From assembly GCA_018817385.1 (NCBI GenBank), contig JAHIUA010000038.1:1-61502 (forward strand): 61,502 nucleotides of DNA, given 5' to 3'. Origin of the DNA: Pseudomonadota bacterium. GTDB lineage: Bacteria; Desulfobacterota; Desulfobulbia; Desulfobulbales; Desulfocapsaceae. The notes under the pieces are model-generated. The model was not told the origin of the DNA. It searched no databases and saw only the letters and a list, made by a program, of their open reading frames with translations. The position numbers and the translations under genes were made by a program. This document shows, one piece after another, positions 26,143 to 35,724 of this stretch; within the stretch, counting starts at the first letter, position 1; every line of letters begins with the position of its first letter.

Positions 26143-26143
26143 T

Positions 26144-26248
26144 ACCGGTGATGAACGGTAAGCCGGCACTCAGTACAGTACCCCCTTGAGGGGTGAAAGT
26201 ACCTTAGAAATTTTTTTCAAAAAAACATAAAAGAATTTCTAAGGTACT
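26144..26248 (+). repeat. Structured intergenic repeat, copy B
   Basis: It starts directly after the omptin stop with ACCGGTGATGAA and a CCCC-TTGA-GGGG mini-hairpin. It ends with a perfect 14-bp stem (GTACCTTAGAAATT and complement). Relative to copy A, one stem pair has changed from T-A to C-G on both sides, a compensatory change. Confidence 0.8.
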
Positions 26249-26355
26249 CAAGAGAATAATGGTAGCGCTTGCCCATACCTTTTTGCTCAAGCACTGCCAT
26301 ATTCATACGATTAGTTGTTGTAGCTCCTTCTTCTATTGATGGATAACTTTTTCTT

Positions 26356-27111
26356 ATGAAGTACTACTCGATAGTAGTATTTATGGCTTTGGTGGGTTGT
26401 TTGAGTGCGTATAGTCAAGCTCAGTCACAGGGATTCACTTGGGATTTTGTCACAGTAACTCGTGATACCCATGGCAAAGAAACGAGCGAGACTATAAGCT
26501 ACTCTGTCAATTCTGAAATCACCAAAATAGAAGATGGACAGGAGATCATCTCTATAGATTACAGCCAATATGTCCTTTACAGATACAACAAATCGGAACG
26601 ATCATGCCTGAAATTCCCTCTTTATTCCAGTTATGCAACTGAACCCGCTGATCCAAAAGAAAACTCAAGGGAAAAAAGTATTGCCTTGGTCGGCAGCCTG
26701 AAACGAATCACCACAACTGAACGGAAAGAGATTGGCCCGTATAAGTGCTCGCTACAGCACATACTGTTTGGTGCTCAGTTCGCAGTGTCGCAAATGGTCG
26801 CTTCTCCTGTGATCCAGAAGTTTAATCAGCAATTCACAGAATCAATGGTGAGTTACTGGGTATCAAATGAGGTGCTTGCCTTGAGTCCTCTCTTGACTAT
26901 CTCTCAAAAACGTCGTCCTGTTTATCAAAATAACCCCCTGTTACGGCAAGTCGATATTGTCGGTCTCCTCGAAATATTGGAAGGCTTTCCTGTGCAAAGC
27001 AGGTACAGATTCCGTGAAGTTGAGTCGGTGATGACGTTGCTCAATAAGCCCTCAGCGACTGATGACAACAATCGCTTTGTATTGGCGGATGAGTGTATTG
27101 CCAAACCCTGA
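26356..27111 (+). CDS. Secreted protein of unknown function
   Basis: 251 residues with a clear signal peptide (MKYYSIVVFMALVGCLSAYSQAQ, cut near residue 23) and a mostly beta N-terminal half (FTWDFVTVTRDTHGKETSETISYSVNSEITKIEDGQEIISIDYSQYVLYRYN). This pattern resembles periplasmic DUF4412-like or LolA-like folds, but I cannot place it. Two cysteines (SERSCLKF and YKCSLQH) could form a disulfide. The ATG has no strong ribosome site. It is AT-richer than the polyamine genes and stands between a repeat copy and an RCC1 relic. Confidence 0.65.
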   Translation: MKYYSIVVFMALVGCLSAYSQAQSQGFTWDFVTVTRDTHGKETSETISYSVNSEITKIEDGQEIISIDYSQYVLYRYNKSERSCLKFPLYSSYATEPADPKENSREKSIALVGSLKRITTTERKEIGPYKCSLQHILFGAQFAVSQMVASPVIQKFNQQFTESMVSYWVSNEVLALSPLLTISQKRRPVYQNNPLLRQVDIVGLLEILEGFPVQSRYRFREVESVMTLLNKPSATDDNNRFVLADECIAKP

Positions 27112-27193
27112 AAGCCAGGACGACAATCGTATAATTTTTTTCAAGCAAGGTGACGACTACGATAAAGCATGTCAAAAAAATTCTTTTTGTGTG

Positions 27194-27397
27194 ATGGCAA
27201 GAGCTTTCCTGCTGGCATGTTACCCCCTAGTCCAGTGTGGGCTGGTAATACATAAATGGGCTACAGGAGAAGGGCACATCGTCGCTCTTCAAAGCGATGG
27301 TAGCTTGTGGACCTGGGGCGTAATATCGGATCAGGCAGCTGTTGCATGTCTTTTAGTCTGTCAAACCTGTTTGAAGATTAGAACGGAAAGCTCTTGA
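27194..27397 (+). pseudogene. RCC1-repeat protein fragment
   Basis: ATG 27194 begins a hydrophobic leader (MARAFLLACYPLVQCGL) followed by ATGEGHIVALQSDGSLWTWG, the hallmark of an RCC1 propeller repeat (G.H..AL..DG.VW.WG). Directly after this the frame departs from the family. Inserting one base would give WGRNIGSG, the expected N..G motif, so a one-base deletion is likely. A full protein would hold several repeats; only one is left. It is most likely a decayed secreted beta-propeller gene. Confidence 0.5.
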
Positions 27398-27544
27398 GTG
27401 ACTGCATGTGATTACTGGGGGACGAATTGTACAATTCGGGCAATTAATTATCCTTATGCTGAATATACACTGGAGCAATGTCTTGCTGCTTATGCCAGTT
27501 GTTATACGACGGTAGTGGAGTCTTGTGAGGGGAAATGGAAATAG
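27398..27544 (+). pseudogene. Cys-rich C-terminal remnant after the RCC1 fragment
   Basis: From a GTG at 27398 the frame encodes 48 residues ending in KWK, with five cysteines spaced as in a small disulfide domain (CDYWGTNC, then EQCLAAYASCYTTVVESC). Composition looks coding, but there is no ribosome site. It may be the broken 3' part of the RCC1 gene or a separate peptide. I recognise no family. Confidence 0.3.
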
Positions 27545-27602
27545 TTTTTCTGGTATGACAAGTGTGGACAACAATAAAAAGGAGCCTGTTTGCAAGGCGA
27601 AG

Positions 27603-27618
27603 GGTCTCACCTGAGACC
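27603..27618. repeat. Short palindrome GGTCTCACCTGAGACC
   Basis: Seven-base perfect arms flank CC, followed by an A-run. It lies in the 340-base gap before the LysM/FecR gene, which otherwise shows nothing I can name. Confidence 0.35.
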
Positions 27619-27884
27619 AAAAAAAATCAGCTGATGGGTCTCCTGTAAGGTCACTCTTGCCTGTTCAGATTGATCCTTTGTCCTCTAAAAGGGGATGGCC
27701 TCAACCGACCTTTGTTGTAATGAGATTCTTTCTGGAAGAAGCAGAATGCACCATTTTTTGTCCCTTTTTCATAATGATCGGCGGGACAGCTAGTTATATC
27801 TATATGAAAAAACGTGTAGCTGTGATTAAATAAATGGCGACTCCTTATCTCCCCTTTCCTTGAATTCTCAACAGGGAAAAGAAA

Positions 27885-29588
27885 ATGAACGTATATGAAG
27901 GGACAATCCTGATGGTGAAGAGCAAGAAATCTCCCCGTGAAAATTACAATTGTTCCCTTAACCGGGTAGCCGCGGCCCTGGTATTGCTCATTCTGTGGAG
28001 CGGAGGAGTCAAGGCAGGTGAAGAGGATGAGTGGACTTACTCTATGGTTCGTGGAGATAATCTGTGGAATATCACCGCACGATATCTTGATGGAGGATTC
28101 CGCTACTGGAATGCATTGATACGTCTTAACAAGGTCAGCGATGCTGAACATATGCCGCCTGGGTCCAAGGTTCGTATTCCCCTGCGCTGGTTGAAAATCG
28201 AACCTGCCACGGTTCGGGTCCGTGATATTCATGGAAAAGTGGAGTATGTCGAAGCGCGACAGACGGAGGCCAGGGCGCTTACCGGCAGTACGCACCTCAA
28301 AGACGGTGATCAGGTCGTGGTTGGTGAGGGTGCTAACGTGGTTCTGGAGTTTGTCGATCAATCCAGGCTTTTTCTGGGAAGCGGCAGCCGGATGGGGCTG
28401 GGTTGGGTCAGGAAGTTTTCGCGCAGCGGCCTGGCCGATAATATGGTGGATCTTCAGGAGGGTCGGAGTGAAAGTAAGGTCAAGACCGAAAATACTCGGT
28501 TCCAAATCAAGACTCCCTCTGCAAACACCACGGTTCGCGGCACTGATTTTCGTGTGACCGTTGCTCAGGAAAATTCGGAGGTGTCACGGGTAGAGGTGTT
28601 GGGCGGTATTGTCCATACCAGCAGCAGCGGTGGAGCACGTGATGTCAGGGCCGGATTTGGCACCACCGTCGCCAAAGGTGAAGCACCTCGTTCTTTGGTG
28701 AAATTATTAGCAGCGCCTGAGATTGTTTCACCAGCCGATTATAGTCGAGATCTGCCGGTGGATATCAAATGGCAGAAAATTGCCGGTGCCGAACTGTATC
28801 GTATACAGATTCATAGAGCAGAAGGGGAGCAGACATTGTTGATAGATGCCGTCATTTCCGCTGCCCGTTTCAACACCAGTGCCTTGGAGGATGACGAATA
28901 TATTATCCGGGTGCGGGGAATTGATGCCAATGGACTGGAAGGAAAGGATGCTGAGCAGATGTTGGAGCTGGATGCCAGACCCCGGCCTCCATTGGCTATC
29001 ACTCCCAAGGATGATAGCACCGTACGCACGCTGCTGCCGGATTTTGAATGGTCAACACCAACCGGAGGCACGGGCTATCATTTCCAGTTGTCTGAATATC
29101 CTGATCTCAGCTCACCTGTAATCGATAGTACGGAATTCACCGCAACTCGATTTACCCCGGATCATCTCACGCCTGGACTCTATTATTGGCGTCTGGCCAC
29201 TTTTGCCGATAGCAAGAAAGGGCCTTTCAGTCCGATTTGGAGTTTTACCCTCCGGCCTGCTCCCAAGGCCCCCGACTTGTCGCAAATGTCCATTGAGGAA
29301 GACGAGATCAATATGACGTTGCACTGGCAGGCTGGTAGTCCGGGGCAGCAGTATAAGATCCAGCTGGCGGAGGATCCGGACTTTCAAAAAATAGTCGCAG
29401 AACAACAACTTCCACAAGCGGAACTGGTCATGGAGCGTCCTCTGAAACGGATCTATTTCCGGGTAAAAGTTATTGAAGGGGACGGTTTTGAGGGTGATTG
29501 GAGCCCAGCCCAGCAAATTGAGGTGCCGCCGAACCCCTGGTATTATGTTTTTATACCGATGATTCCTTTTCTTTTGCTTGCATTATAA
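27885..29588 (+). CDS. LysM-FecR domain protein, partner of a CHASE2 sensor
   Basis: 567 residues: an N-terminal membrane or signal segment (AAALVLLILWSGGVKA, about 29-44) and a LysM-like peptidoglycan-binding domain (YSMVRGDNLWNITARYLDGGFRYWNALIRLN, about 51-98). A FecR domain at about 110-235 (FQIKTPSANTTVRGTDFRV), three fibronectin-like beta modules and a hydrophobic tail follow. FecR/LysM proteins of this kind are usually encoded directly before CHASE2 sensors, as here, where the genes overlap by one base (TAATG). It probably presents a cell-wall or envelope signal to the CHASE2 domain. ATG 27885 and ATG 27912 both have acceptable ribosome sites. Confidence 0.85.
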   Translation: MNVYEGTILMVKSKKSPRENYNCSLNRVAAALVLLILWSGGVKAGEEDEWTYSMVRGDNLWNITARYLDGGFRYWNALIRLNKVSDAEHMPPGSKVRIPLRWLKIEPATVRVRDIHGKVEYVEARQTEARALTGSTHLKDGDQVVVGEGANVVLEFVDQSRLFLGSGSRMGLGWVRKFSRSGLADNMVDLQEGRSESKVKTENTRFQIKTPSANTTVRGTDFRVTVAQENSEVSRVEVLGGIVHTSSSGGARDVRAGFGTTVAKGEAPRSLVKLLAAPEIVSPADYSRDLPVDIKWQKIAGAELYRIQIHRAEGEQTLLIDAVISAARFNTSALEDDEYIIRVRGIDANGLEGKDAEQMLELDARPRPPLAITPKDDSTVRTLLPDFEWSTPTGGTGYHFQLSEYPDLSSPVIDSTEFTATRFTPDHLTPGLYYWRLATFADSKKGPFSPIWSFTLRPAPKAPDLSQMSIEEDEINMTLHWQAGSPGQQYKIQLAEDPDFQKIVAEQQLPQAELVMERPLKRIYFRVKVIEGDGFEGDWSPAQQIEVPPNPWYYVFIPMIPFLLLAL

Positions 29589-32410
29589 TGTCATCTTTTC
29601 GGAATCAGGCAGTTATGAGATACGGTTTGGCGGCCTTCTTGGTGTTGGTTGCCCTTATCTGTACCCATACAGGGTTATTCACCGGTTTCAGCCGGATATT
29701 CTATGACCAGTTTATTCGCTTTTACACGCAGCCGCCGGCGGAAGACATTGTCATTGTGGCCATTGACCAGCATAGCCTGGATCAACTCGGGCGCTGGCCC
29801 TGGCCACGCCGCCTGCATGCGGAATTGTTGCACAACATCGCAGCATGCAAACCAAAGGTGATTACCTATGATATCATCTTTGCCGAGCCGGACGCTGAGG
29901 GGGCCAGTGATGATGTTCTGGCTGCGAGTATTGCTGAAAACAGTCCAGTCGTTTTGCCGGTTCTGGTTGAAAAACCAAAGTTGGCTCCGTTGCGGGAAAC
30001 ATTACCCTTGGCGAAATTCTGTGCTGTGGCAGCAGGACTTGGCCATGTAGACACCGAATTAGACAGTGACGGTATTGCCAGATCGGCTTTTCTAAAAGCT
30101 GGTCTCGGTAAAGCAAGCTGGCCTACCCTTGCTCTGGCCACGTTGCTGGTATCCGGTAATGGGATAGCGGATGCGGCATTACCCGGTGAAAGAAATCCGC
30201 AACAAACTGGCATGGACAGCGGCTTCTGGGTCAGAGATTACCGTGTCCTTGTCCCTTTCTCCGGTCCTGCCGACCACTTCCAACAGGTCTCATTTACTGA
30301 TGTCCTTTCCGGCAATTTCCGCCCATCATCGTTTAAAGACAAATACGTATTGGTTGGGGCCACGGCAACCGGTCTCGGAGATACTGTTCCTACGCCTGTT
30401 TCCGCATTAGGTCGGCCTATACCGGGGGTTGAATTCAACGCCCATATCCTCGATGGTTTTTTAAGGGGACGATTGATAGAGCCTGCAGCCAACTCAACAG
30501 TATTCCTCATTAATATCTGTATAGCCCTTCTTTGCGCCTTGCCCTTCATCATCCCGGGAGTAAACGGATTGCTGTTGTGGGCTCTGGTTCTGGCAGCAGG
30601 AACTCTACTCACTTCCTGGTTCGGGCTCACCCTGCTCCACATCTGGTTTCCGCCGGGTACGGCTTTGTTCATCATCCTCCTTGGTTTTCTCGTGTATAAC
30701 GGGCAACATATTAAACGGTTGTTGAGCACTCTCTTTGAAGAGCGTTTTCAGACACAGGCAACACTCACTTCAATAAGTGATGCCGTGATCCGAATCGACG
30801 AAGCAGGTAAGGTGCGGCAGATAAATCATGCCGCTGAAACGCTTTGCGATGTTTCCAGTGAGAGGGCCATGGGCAAGCCGATTGAGGAAATATTGCACTT
30901 ACATACCCGTAAGGGAAAAGAACCCTATCCTTTACGACAGCTTGTGAAAGAGATGGTGTATCACCACCGGGAACCACTTATCCTGAGCAATAAAAAGAGT
31001 AAAGAAATGCTCGTTCAGGTCGCGACAACACCTATTCCTCCAGTCGAGGGTCAGCAGGGGGGGGCTATCATTGTCTTAACCGATATCAGTGAAGCGGAGC
31101 GATTGGCAGGTGTTGTTCAACACAGTGAAACCCACAATAGCTTGACCGGCCTTCCCAATCTGATTTTGATCAGCGAAAAGCTTCAGGAAGCGATTGATCG
31201 GGCCCAACTCTACCAACGACTGATTGTGGTGGTCGATATCGACATCGATCACTTTGCCAAGATTAATAAATCAATGGGTAATGTGACGGGAGATTTGTTG
31301 CTGAAGACTGTGGCAGAGCGCTTGCAGACTCTGCAGCTCCAGGGCACGATACGCGGACATGTGGGTGCAGATGAATTTGTCCTGATTATTGAGAATGTAC
31401 AAAGTGGCAAGGAAGTCATGGCGCTGGTGGATCATGTCCGGCAAGCGCTGGGCAGCACCGTATCCCTGTTTGAAAAAAAGGTGTGCCTTTCTTTCACCCT
31501 TGGGATCAGTGTGTATCCGGAAAATGGCCGGCAACCGAATATACTGTTACACCGTGCTAATGCTGCCATGCATCGCGGCAAGGAACAGGGGCAGGGCAAA
31601 ACGGTACAGTATACCGACAGCCTGCAAACTCGCGCCGAGCGACTGTTTCATGTTGAGCAGGTCATACAGGAGGCTGTTGAAACTGCTCATGTGGAGACCT
31701 TGTATCAACCCCTGGTGCAGGCAAGTAATCTCCAGATTATGGGTGTCGAAGCACTGATGCGGCTGCGAGATGATACAGGTGAGTATGTCAATCCTGTAGA
31801 GTTCATCGCATTGGCCGAAGAATCAGGAAAGATTGTCAACTTGGGCAATTACCAGTTGTATGATGCTTGCCGTGCCCTGGCTTCCTGGCAGGAAGAGGGG
31901 AGACAGGAATTACGGCTTTCTTATAATCTGTCACCGCGTCAACTCCAGGATCCTGACTTGGTGTACAACATACAACAGACGCTGGATGTATCCGGGTTTC
32001 CTCCTCATCTGCTCGAATTCGAGATTACCGAGAATCTGTTTCTGAAGAATAATGCAGAGATCAAAACAATAATCGATCAACTGCGCAAGCTGGGTCCAAA
32101 TTTCGCGATTGATGATTTCGGTACAGGCTATAGTTCAATGAGATACCTGACCCAGTTCCCTTTTCATCGTCTGAAAATCGATAGATCTCTGGTCTTGGAC
32201 CTGGCAAGCAAACCAGGGGCCCGTGCCATAACCTCTGCAATTATCAGTATGGCGCACAGTCTCGACATGCAGGTTGTTGCGGAAGGAGTGGAAATGCAAT
32301 CCCAGCTTGAGATCTTGTTATCCCAAGGCTGTGATGAAGTGCAGGGTTTTTTTATAGATCGTCCAATGAAAGCAGATCAATTAAAAAAACGATATCTTCA
32401 GCATCTCTGA
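29588..32410 (+). CDS. CHASE2-PAS-GGDEF-EAL cyclic-di-GMP signalling protein
   Basis: 940 residues: TM1, periplasmic CHASE2 (about 40-300), three TMs (about 300-370), PAS (about 385-490), GGDEF (about 515-670), EAL (about 690-935). The cyclase signature reads HVGADEF instead of GGDEF and lacks an upstream RxxD inhibitory site, so cyclase activity is doubtful. The EAL part looks complete: VEALMRL, NLSPRQL, FEITENLFL, IDDFGTGYSS, KIDRSLV and EGVEMQSQ are all present. It is most likely a c-di-GMP phosphodiesterase with a regulatory pseudo-cyclase domain, driven by an envelope signal through the LysM-FecR partner. Confidence 0.9.
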   Translation: MSSFRNQAVMRYGLAAFLVLVALICTHTGLFTGFSRIFYDQFIRFYTQPPAEDIVIVAIDQHSLDQLGRWPWPRRLHAELLHNIAACKPKVITYDIIFAEPDAEGASDDVLAASIAENSPVVLPVLVEKPKLAPLRETLPLAKFCAVAAGLGHVDTELDSDGIARSAFLKAGLGKASWPTLALATLLVSGNGIADAALPGERNPQQTGMDSGFWVRDYRVLVPFSGPADHFQQVSFTDVLSGNFRPSSFKDKYVLVGATATGLGDTVPTPVSALGRPIPGVEFNAHILDGFLRGRLIEPAANSTVFLINICIALLCALPFIIPGVNGLLLWALVLAAGTLLTSWFGLTLLHIWFPPGTALFIILLGFLVYNGQHIKRLLSTLFEERFQTQATLTSISDAVIRIDEAGKVRQINHAAETLCDVSSERAMGKPIEEILHLHTRKGKEPYPLRQLVKEMVYHHREPLILSNKKSKEMLVQVATTPIPPVEGQQGGAIIVLTDISEAERLAGVVQHSETHNSLTGLPNLILISEKLQEAIDRAQLYQRLIVVVDIDIDHFAKINKSMGNVTGDLLLKTVAERLQTLQLQGTIRGHVGADEFVLIIENVQSGKEVMALVDHVRQALGSTVSLFEKKVCLSFTLGISVYPENGRQPNILLHRANAAMHRGKEQGQGKTVQYTDSLQTRAERLFHVEQVIQEAVETAHVETLYQPLVQASNLQIMGVEALMRLRDDTGEYVNPVEFIALAEESGKIVNLGNYQLYDACRALASWQEEGRQELRLSYNLSPRQLQDPDLVYNIQQTLDVSGFPPHLLEFEITENLFLKNNAEIKTIIDQLRKLGPNFAIDDFGTGYSSMRYLTQFPFHRLKIDRSLVLDLASKPGARAITSAIISMAHSLDMQVVAEGVEMQSQLEILLSQGCDEVQGFFIDRPMKADQLKKRYLQHL

Positions 32411-32530
32411 TTGCTCATGGTTCGGAAGGTGGTGGCCGGCACAGGAGAGGAGAAGTCGAAGGCTGGGATTCCGCCGCCCCCCAATGTTGACAATGACCAA
32501 CTTCTCAATAACCGCTTTTCTCTCGATGTG

Positions 32531-32815
32531 GAGGCGGCTTCAGCGGCGAATACCCTCTCCTCTGCGAGAACAGTCACCCGGCCCGAATCACCTCCATTTG
32601 CGGCTGAAGCCAGCTTGTACACTAAAAAAAACTCTTTCACCCGCTTCTCGCCAACCACCGGGCATACCGACTTCCCAACCCTGGCAAAACCACACAACAT
32701 CTTCCCCAACCCTGTCTTATTGAGCGGCTTCAGCCGTGAATGGGGGGATATCGGTGTCGGAGCTTCCCTTTTAAGTCCCGGGGTGTGCAGTTCGCGGCTG
32801 AAGCCGCTCCTCCTG
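32531..32815. repeat. Cluster of four REP-like palindromes
   Basis: Four copies of a GAGCGGCTTCAGCCGCGAA-like unit lie at 32531-32550 (+), 32597-32614 (-), 32722-32741 (+) and 32790-32815 (-), giving two head-to-head pairs about 50 bases apart, as in bacterial BIMEs. The last copy continues into CTCCTCCTG, close to the Pseudomonas-type REP flank. The surrounding 556 bases between genes hold no supported gene. Confidence 0.65.
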
Positions 32816-32966
32816 TGGAGAGTTGTGGGGGGCTTACCTGTGGGAGCGCCTGTGATTGCAGGGGGGGGGGAGTCGACGATGATCGAAATTCGTTACCAAT
32901 GAGTCTGTTGCTGGTGTCTCTTTTACCGAAGAGTTATTTAGATTTCTGAAAAGGAGGAAAACGTAT

Positions 32967-33599
32967 ATGGGTGAAGCAAAATCGTTTTGGACAACGTTAC
33001 CTGGTATTTTAACCGGTATGGCTGGTCTCATAACGGCCATTGGAGGTTTGCTTGTCATTCTTGATCAGATAGAGGTATTCCATCCCAATAACGACAAAAG
33101 AATTACCGACCAAACAATGCCAGGACCAGACTGGAGAGGCAAGGTTGAACCCGAACCCCACCCAACTGGCAACCGGGTTAAAGAACTCGAGAAGCAGCTG
33201 GCTGATATTGAAATAAAAATAAAAAATTTGGAAGAGCAATTTAGCCACAGTCCGCAAACGCAAGGTGTTCTCTATGAGTTGCAAGAGACAAGTAAAGAGC
33301 GGGGAAAACGACTTGCGGAGATCGAAAAGTTACAGACAGCCTCAAAAATTGAAGTTGAACGATTACGTCTGCAGGCAACTGATGCAGATGCCAGGCGAAA
33401 AATCGAACAAATAGAAGGAGAAACCATACCGGATCTGGAGGCTGAAAGAATAGCCGTCCACAGGCATATTCGGGAATTGAAAGATATGATTCACAATGCA
33501 GAAAATAATGATCAATTAAAGAGAGAAATCGCAGATCTGAGAAAGCAGAAACAGTCTTGGCAAGAAGAGTTTGAATACCTGACGAAACGCATGCAGTAA
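32967..33599 (+). CDS. Membrane-anchored coiled-coil protein
   Basis: 210 residues. The N-terminal segment FWTTLPGILTGMAGLITAIGGLLVIL (about 7-32) is a TM anchor I have seen in various bacterial hypothetical proteins. A linker leads to a long charged coiled coil from about 75 to the end (KELEKQLADIEIKIKNLEEQF, then RKIEQIEGETIPDLEAERIAVHRHIRELKDMI). An AAAAGGAGGAAA ribosome site lies before the ATG. The function is unknown; the coiled coil suggests a scaffold or oligomerising role at the inner membrane. Confidence 0.7.
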   Translation: MGEAKSFWTTLPGILTGMAGLITAIGGLLVILDQIEVFHPNNDKRITDQTMPGPDWRGKVEPEPHPTGNRVKELEKQLADIEIKIKNLEEQFSHSPQTQGVLYELQETSKERGKRLAEIEKLQTASKIEVERLRLQATDADARRKIEQIEGETIPDLEAERIAVHRHIRELKDMIHNAENNDQLKREIADLRKQKQSWQEEFEYLTKRMQ

Positions 33600-34171
33600 A
33601 CCATGCACCTGTATGCAGGAATCTTGGGCCAGGGTCAGGCTTGCATTAGTGTATTGGTTTGGGGGGAAAGTAAGGTGGCTCCTCCCGCCTTGTAATAAAA
33701 GAACAGCAACTGGATGGTTCCTTTTTCCTTGGATACTCAAAGATGAAGAGGGGTACTCCCTGGAAAAAGAGAAAGAAGTTACGCTCTTCCTTGTTGTTTC
33801 CAGTGGACCGATTAGCTCCCGACAAGGTGCCTGAAAGGGTGTAGCTCGTTATGATATCGATCATATCAGTATCTTGGTCGTTGGATAAAGGAACTGCTGG
33901 GGTCTTTGTTTGCCGGGAATGTGGATTGGGCAGAAGCGTACACCGGTATGATCTGTTTTTCCGACTGTTTGAAGTTCCTGTGTTCGGCGTGATCCAGTTG
34001 ATTCTTGGCAAAAGAAAAGAAGGCCGAGTAACTATAAACATTCGCATTGGTGGGAAGCACACCGTTTTGGAGAAATGTTGGTCTTCCCTCTTTGAAGGGG
34101 AGGCGTTCAGGAAGAAGGGTAAGGCACAGTTTTTCTCAACTGGCTAATTCCTGCATGAGATATCTCTGGGG

Positions 34172-34218
34172 AATATTTTCAGAAAGAGTGTTAAAATAGG
34201 TAATTATACCTATTTTAA
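34172..34218. promoter_or_regulatory. Conserved palindromic site, copy 2
   Basis: AATATTTTCA at 34172-34181 is followed, at the same spacing as in copy 1 (24689-24730), by a perfect 28-bp dyad at 34191-34218 (TTAAAATAGGTA, ATTA, TACCTATTTTAA). No gene follows closely on either strand. Confidence 0.5.
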
Positions 34219-34471
34219 AAAGTATCTCTATACGATCAAATGATGATTATATGAGTGGCGATTTATTTTTATGGTTATGTTTGGGACACTATCAGTTTCT
34301 GTTTTCCAATCAAAAAGAAGCTCTTCCATTGCCATGAATAAGGTAATACTTCTCTCCCTCGTACCATGACTGAGATCCGATTAATCAAGACGCTTCCGGC
34401 ATATCTCCAATTTATACTGTCTGTTCAGGGGGGGATTCCCAGGGGCAATCCATGAAAAAACGCGTCGGTTC

Positions 34472-34499
34472 TTCTGTCCATACAGTTCTGTCCATACAG
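34472..34499. repeat. Tandem 14-mer TTCTGTCCATACAG x2
   Basis: Two exact contiguous copies lie at 34472-34485 and 34486-34499, directly before a ribosome-site-like AGAGGAG and an ATG at 34508. Confidence 0.6.
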
Positions 34500-34507
34500 A
34501 GGAGAAA

Positions 34508-34597
34508 ATGACGAGAAGGATATCGTCAGCATTCATTCTGGCAGAGGTGGCATCGTTTGTCGTGTTTGCAATGGCTCATAACAGGTGTGTAGGATAA
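34508..34597 (+). CDS. Possible 29-residue peptide
   Basis: ATG 34508 follows AGAGGAGAAA at good spacing and encodes a 29-residue peptide starting MTRR with a hydrophobic centre (AFILAEVASFVVFAMA), like a small membrane peptide. There is no homology support, and a longer frame lies antisense, so this is tentative. Confidence 0.25.
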   Translation: MTRRISSAFILAEVASFVVFAMAHNRCVG

Positions 34598-35708
34598 CGT
34601 AGGACTGGGTTCAATGGTGTTACGAAATGCTACTTGTCCGTCGTTATACCCCCCCAGATCCAGGCGATAGGGAGATGCAAAAACTTCGAACCGGCTATTC
34701 TTAAACAAAGTAGTGAGTACGGTAAAGCTACTTGTTCTTTAATGTCTCTTGCTGCCACCTCAAAACTTGCTCGCTGAATCGGTCATCTCCCGGAATACGG
34801 TCTTTCCTGAATATCGCGGTAAAACTCTCTCTCTTCTTCTTCAGCAGTTCCTCTTAGAACAAAGGCGCAATAATTTTTTGTTGCTCTTTTTTGTGTTTGG
34901 AAAACTGCATTACAATAAAACCATGGAAAGTCAAGCTCCTTGTAGATATCTAACGAAGTTTGATGGTTGTTTTAGAAATACAGGTAAACTCATTATATCT
35001 AACAAGACTAAAATCCTGTGAATGTAACGATTGCCTTCATAATACTTCATAAGTTGTCGTATGCATAATATGCAGTTCAATGTGATGTATTTTGAAATAT
35101 GATAATTATTATTTTGTTCTCAGAATTTATACATATTTAACTCAAGTTTCGGATTTGACCTATAGCGATGAATTTACACTACAAATTTTCATTGTATGGC
35201 GGTTTTATTAATGACTGCACTAAACAAAACAGTAGCCAATTGACAAAAAATCAGATGATTTCATAGAGAAAAATCTCTCCTCTCTTCCATGGGTTCAGTA
35301 TTTTTGATTTAATATCGTAATGTTAACCGACTCAGAAACTTGAGCATATTTAAGAATGACAGAACAAATTTTACATAAGTTTAATACGAATTAAATCGAT
35401 CTTGGTATTGATAATAGTAAGGTGTGAAAATTTTCCGTGATCTGAAAAAAAGCTTACAATTGTAACGCTAACCATGTGACAGGGCACTTCAGTAGGATTA
35501 AGAATTAATTTTTTTCAGGATAGAAATGTGATTAGATAAGTTGATGTTTCGAGTTGCGTTGAGGAAATTGAAGAGTTCTTTTTTCAGGTTGTCCGGTGAT
35601 AAAGTATTTTTCCTTATTCGTAGGATTGAATGGACCTGGCCAAGGATAGTGTTACAGGATTTGCCATATGAAGGCTTGGGCAGAAGAGAACTTTGCTAGC
35701 ATAAAAAA

Positions 35709-35724
35709 TGGCATGTTTTCTGCC
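35709..35724 (+). promoter_or_regulatory. Candidate sigma-54 promoter before the PstS-like gene
   Basis: TGGCATGTTTTCTGCC keeps GG and GC ten bases apart; the -12 half is CTGCC rather than TTGCW. It lies about 105 bases before the start at 35830. Confidence 0.35.

Noticed and set aside
27651-28505. Long antisense frame (284 codons) opposite the LysM-FecR gene
   Set aside because: No domain, no ribosome site, and the opposite strand carries clear LysM and FecR motifs.
32411-32902. Plus- and minus-strand frames across the REP-like cluster
   Set aside because: They arise from GC-rich palindromes; the translations are low-complexity and match nothing.
33646-34147. Overlapping frames of about 100-138 codons on both strands
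   Set aside because: Neither has a ribosome site or recognisable motif, and they exclude each other.
34526-34708. Minus-strand 60-codon frame ending in a Cys/His-rich stretch (CKHDKRCHLCQNEC)
   Set aside because: It suggests a metal or heme site, but lacks a proper CxxCH, a leader and a ribosome site.
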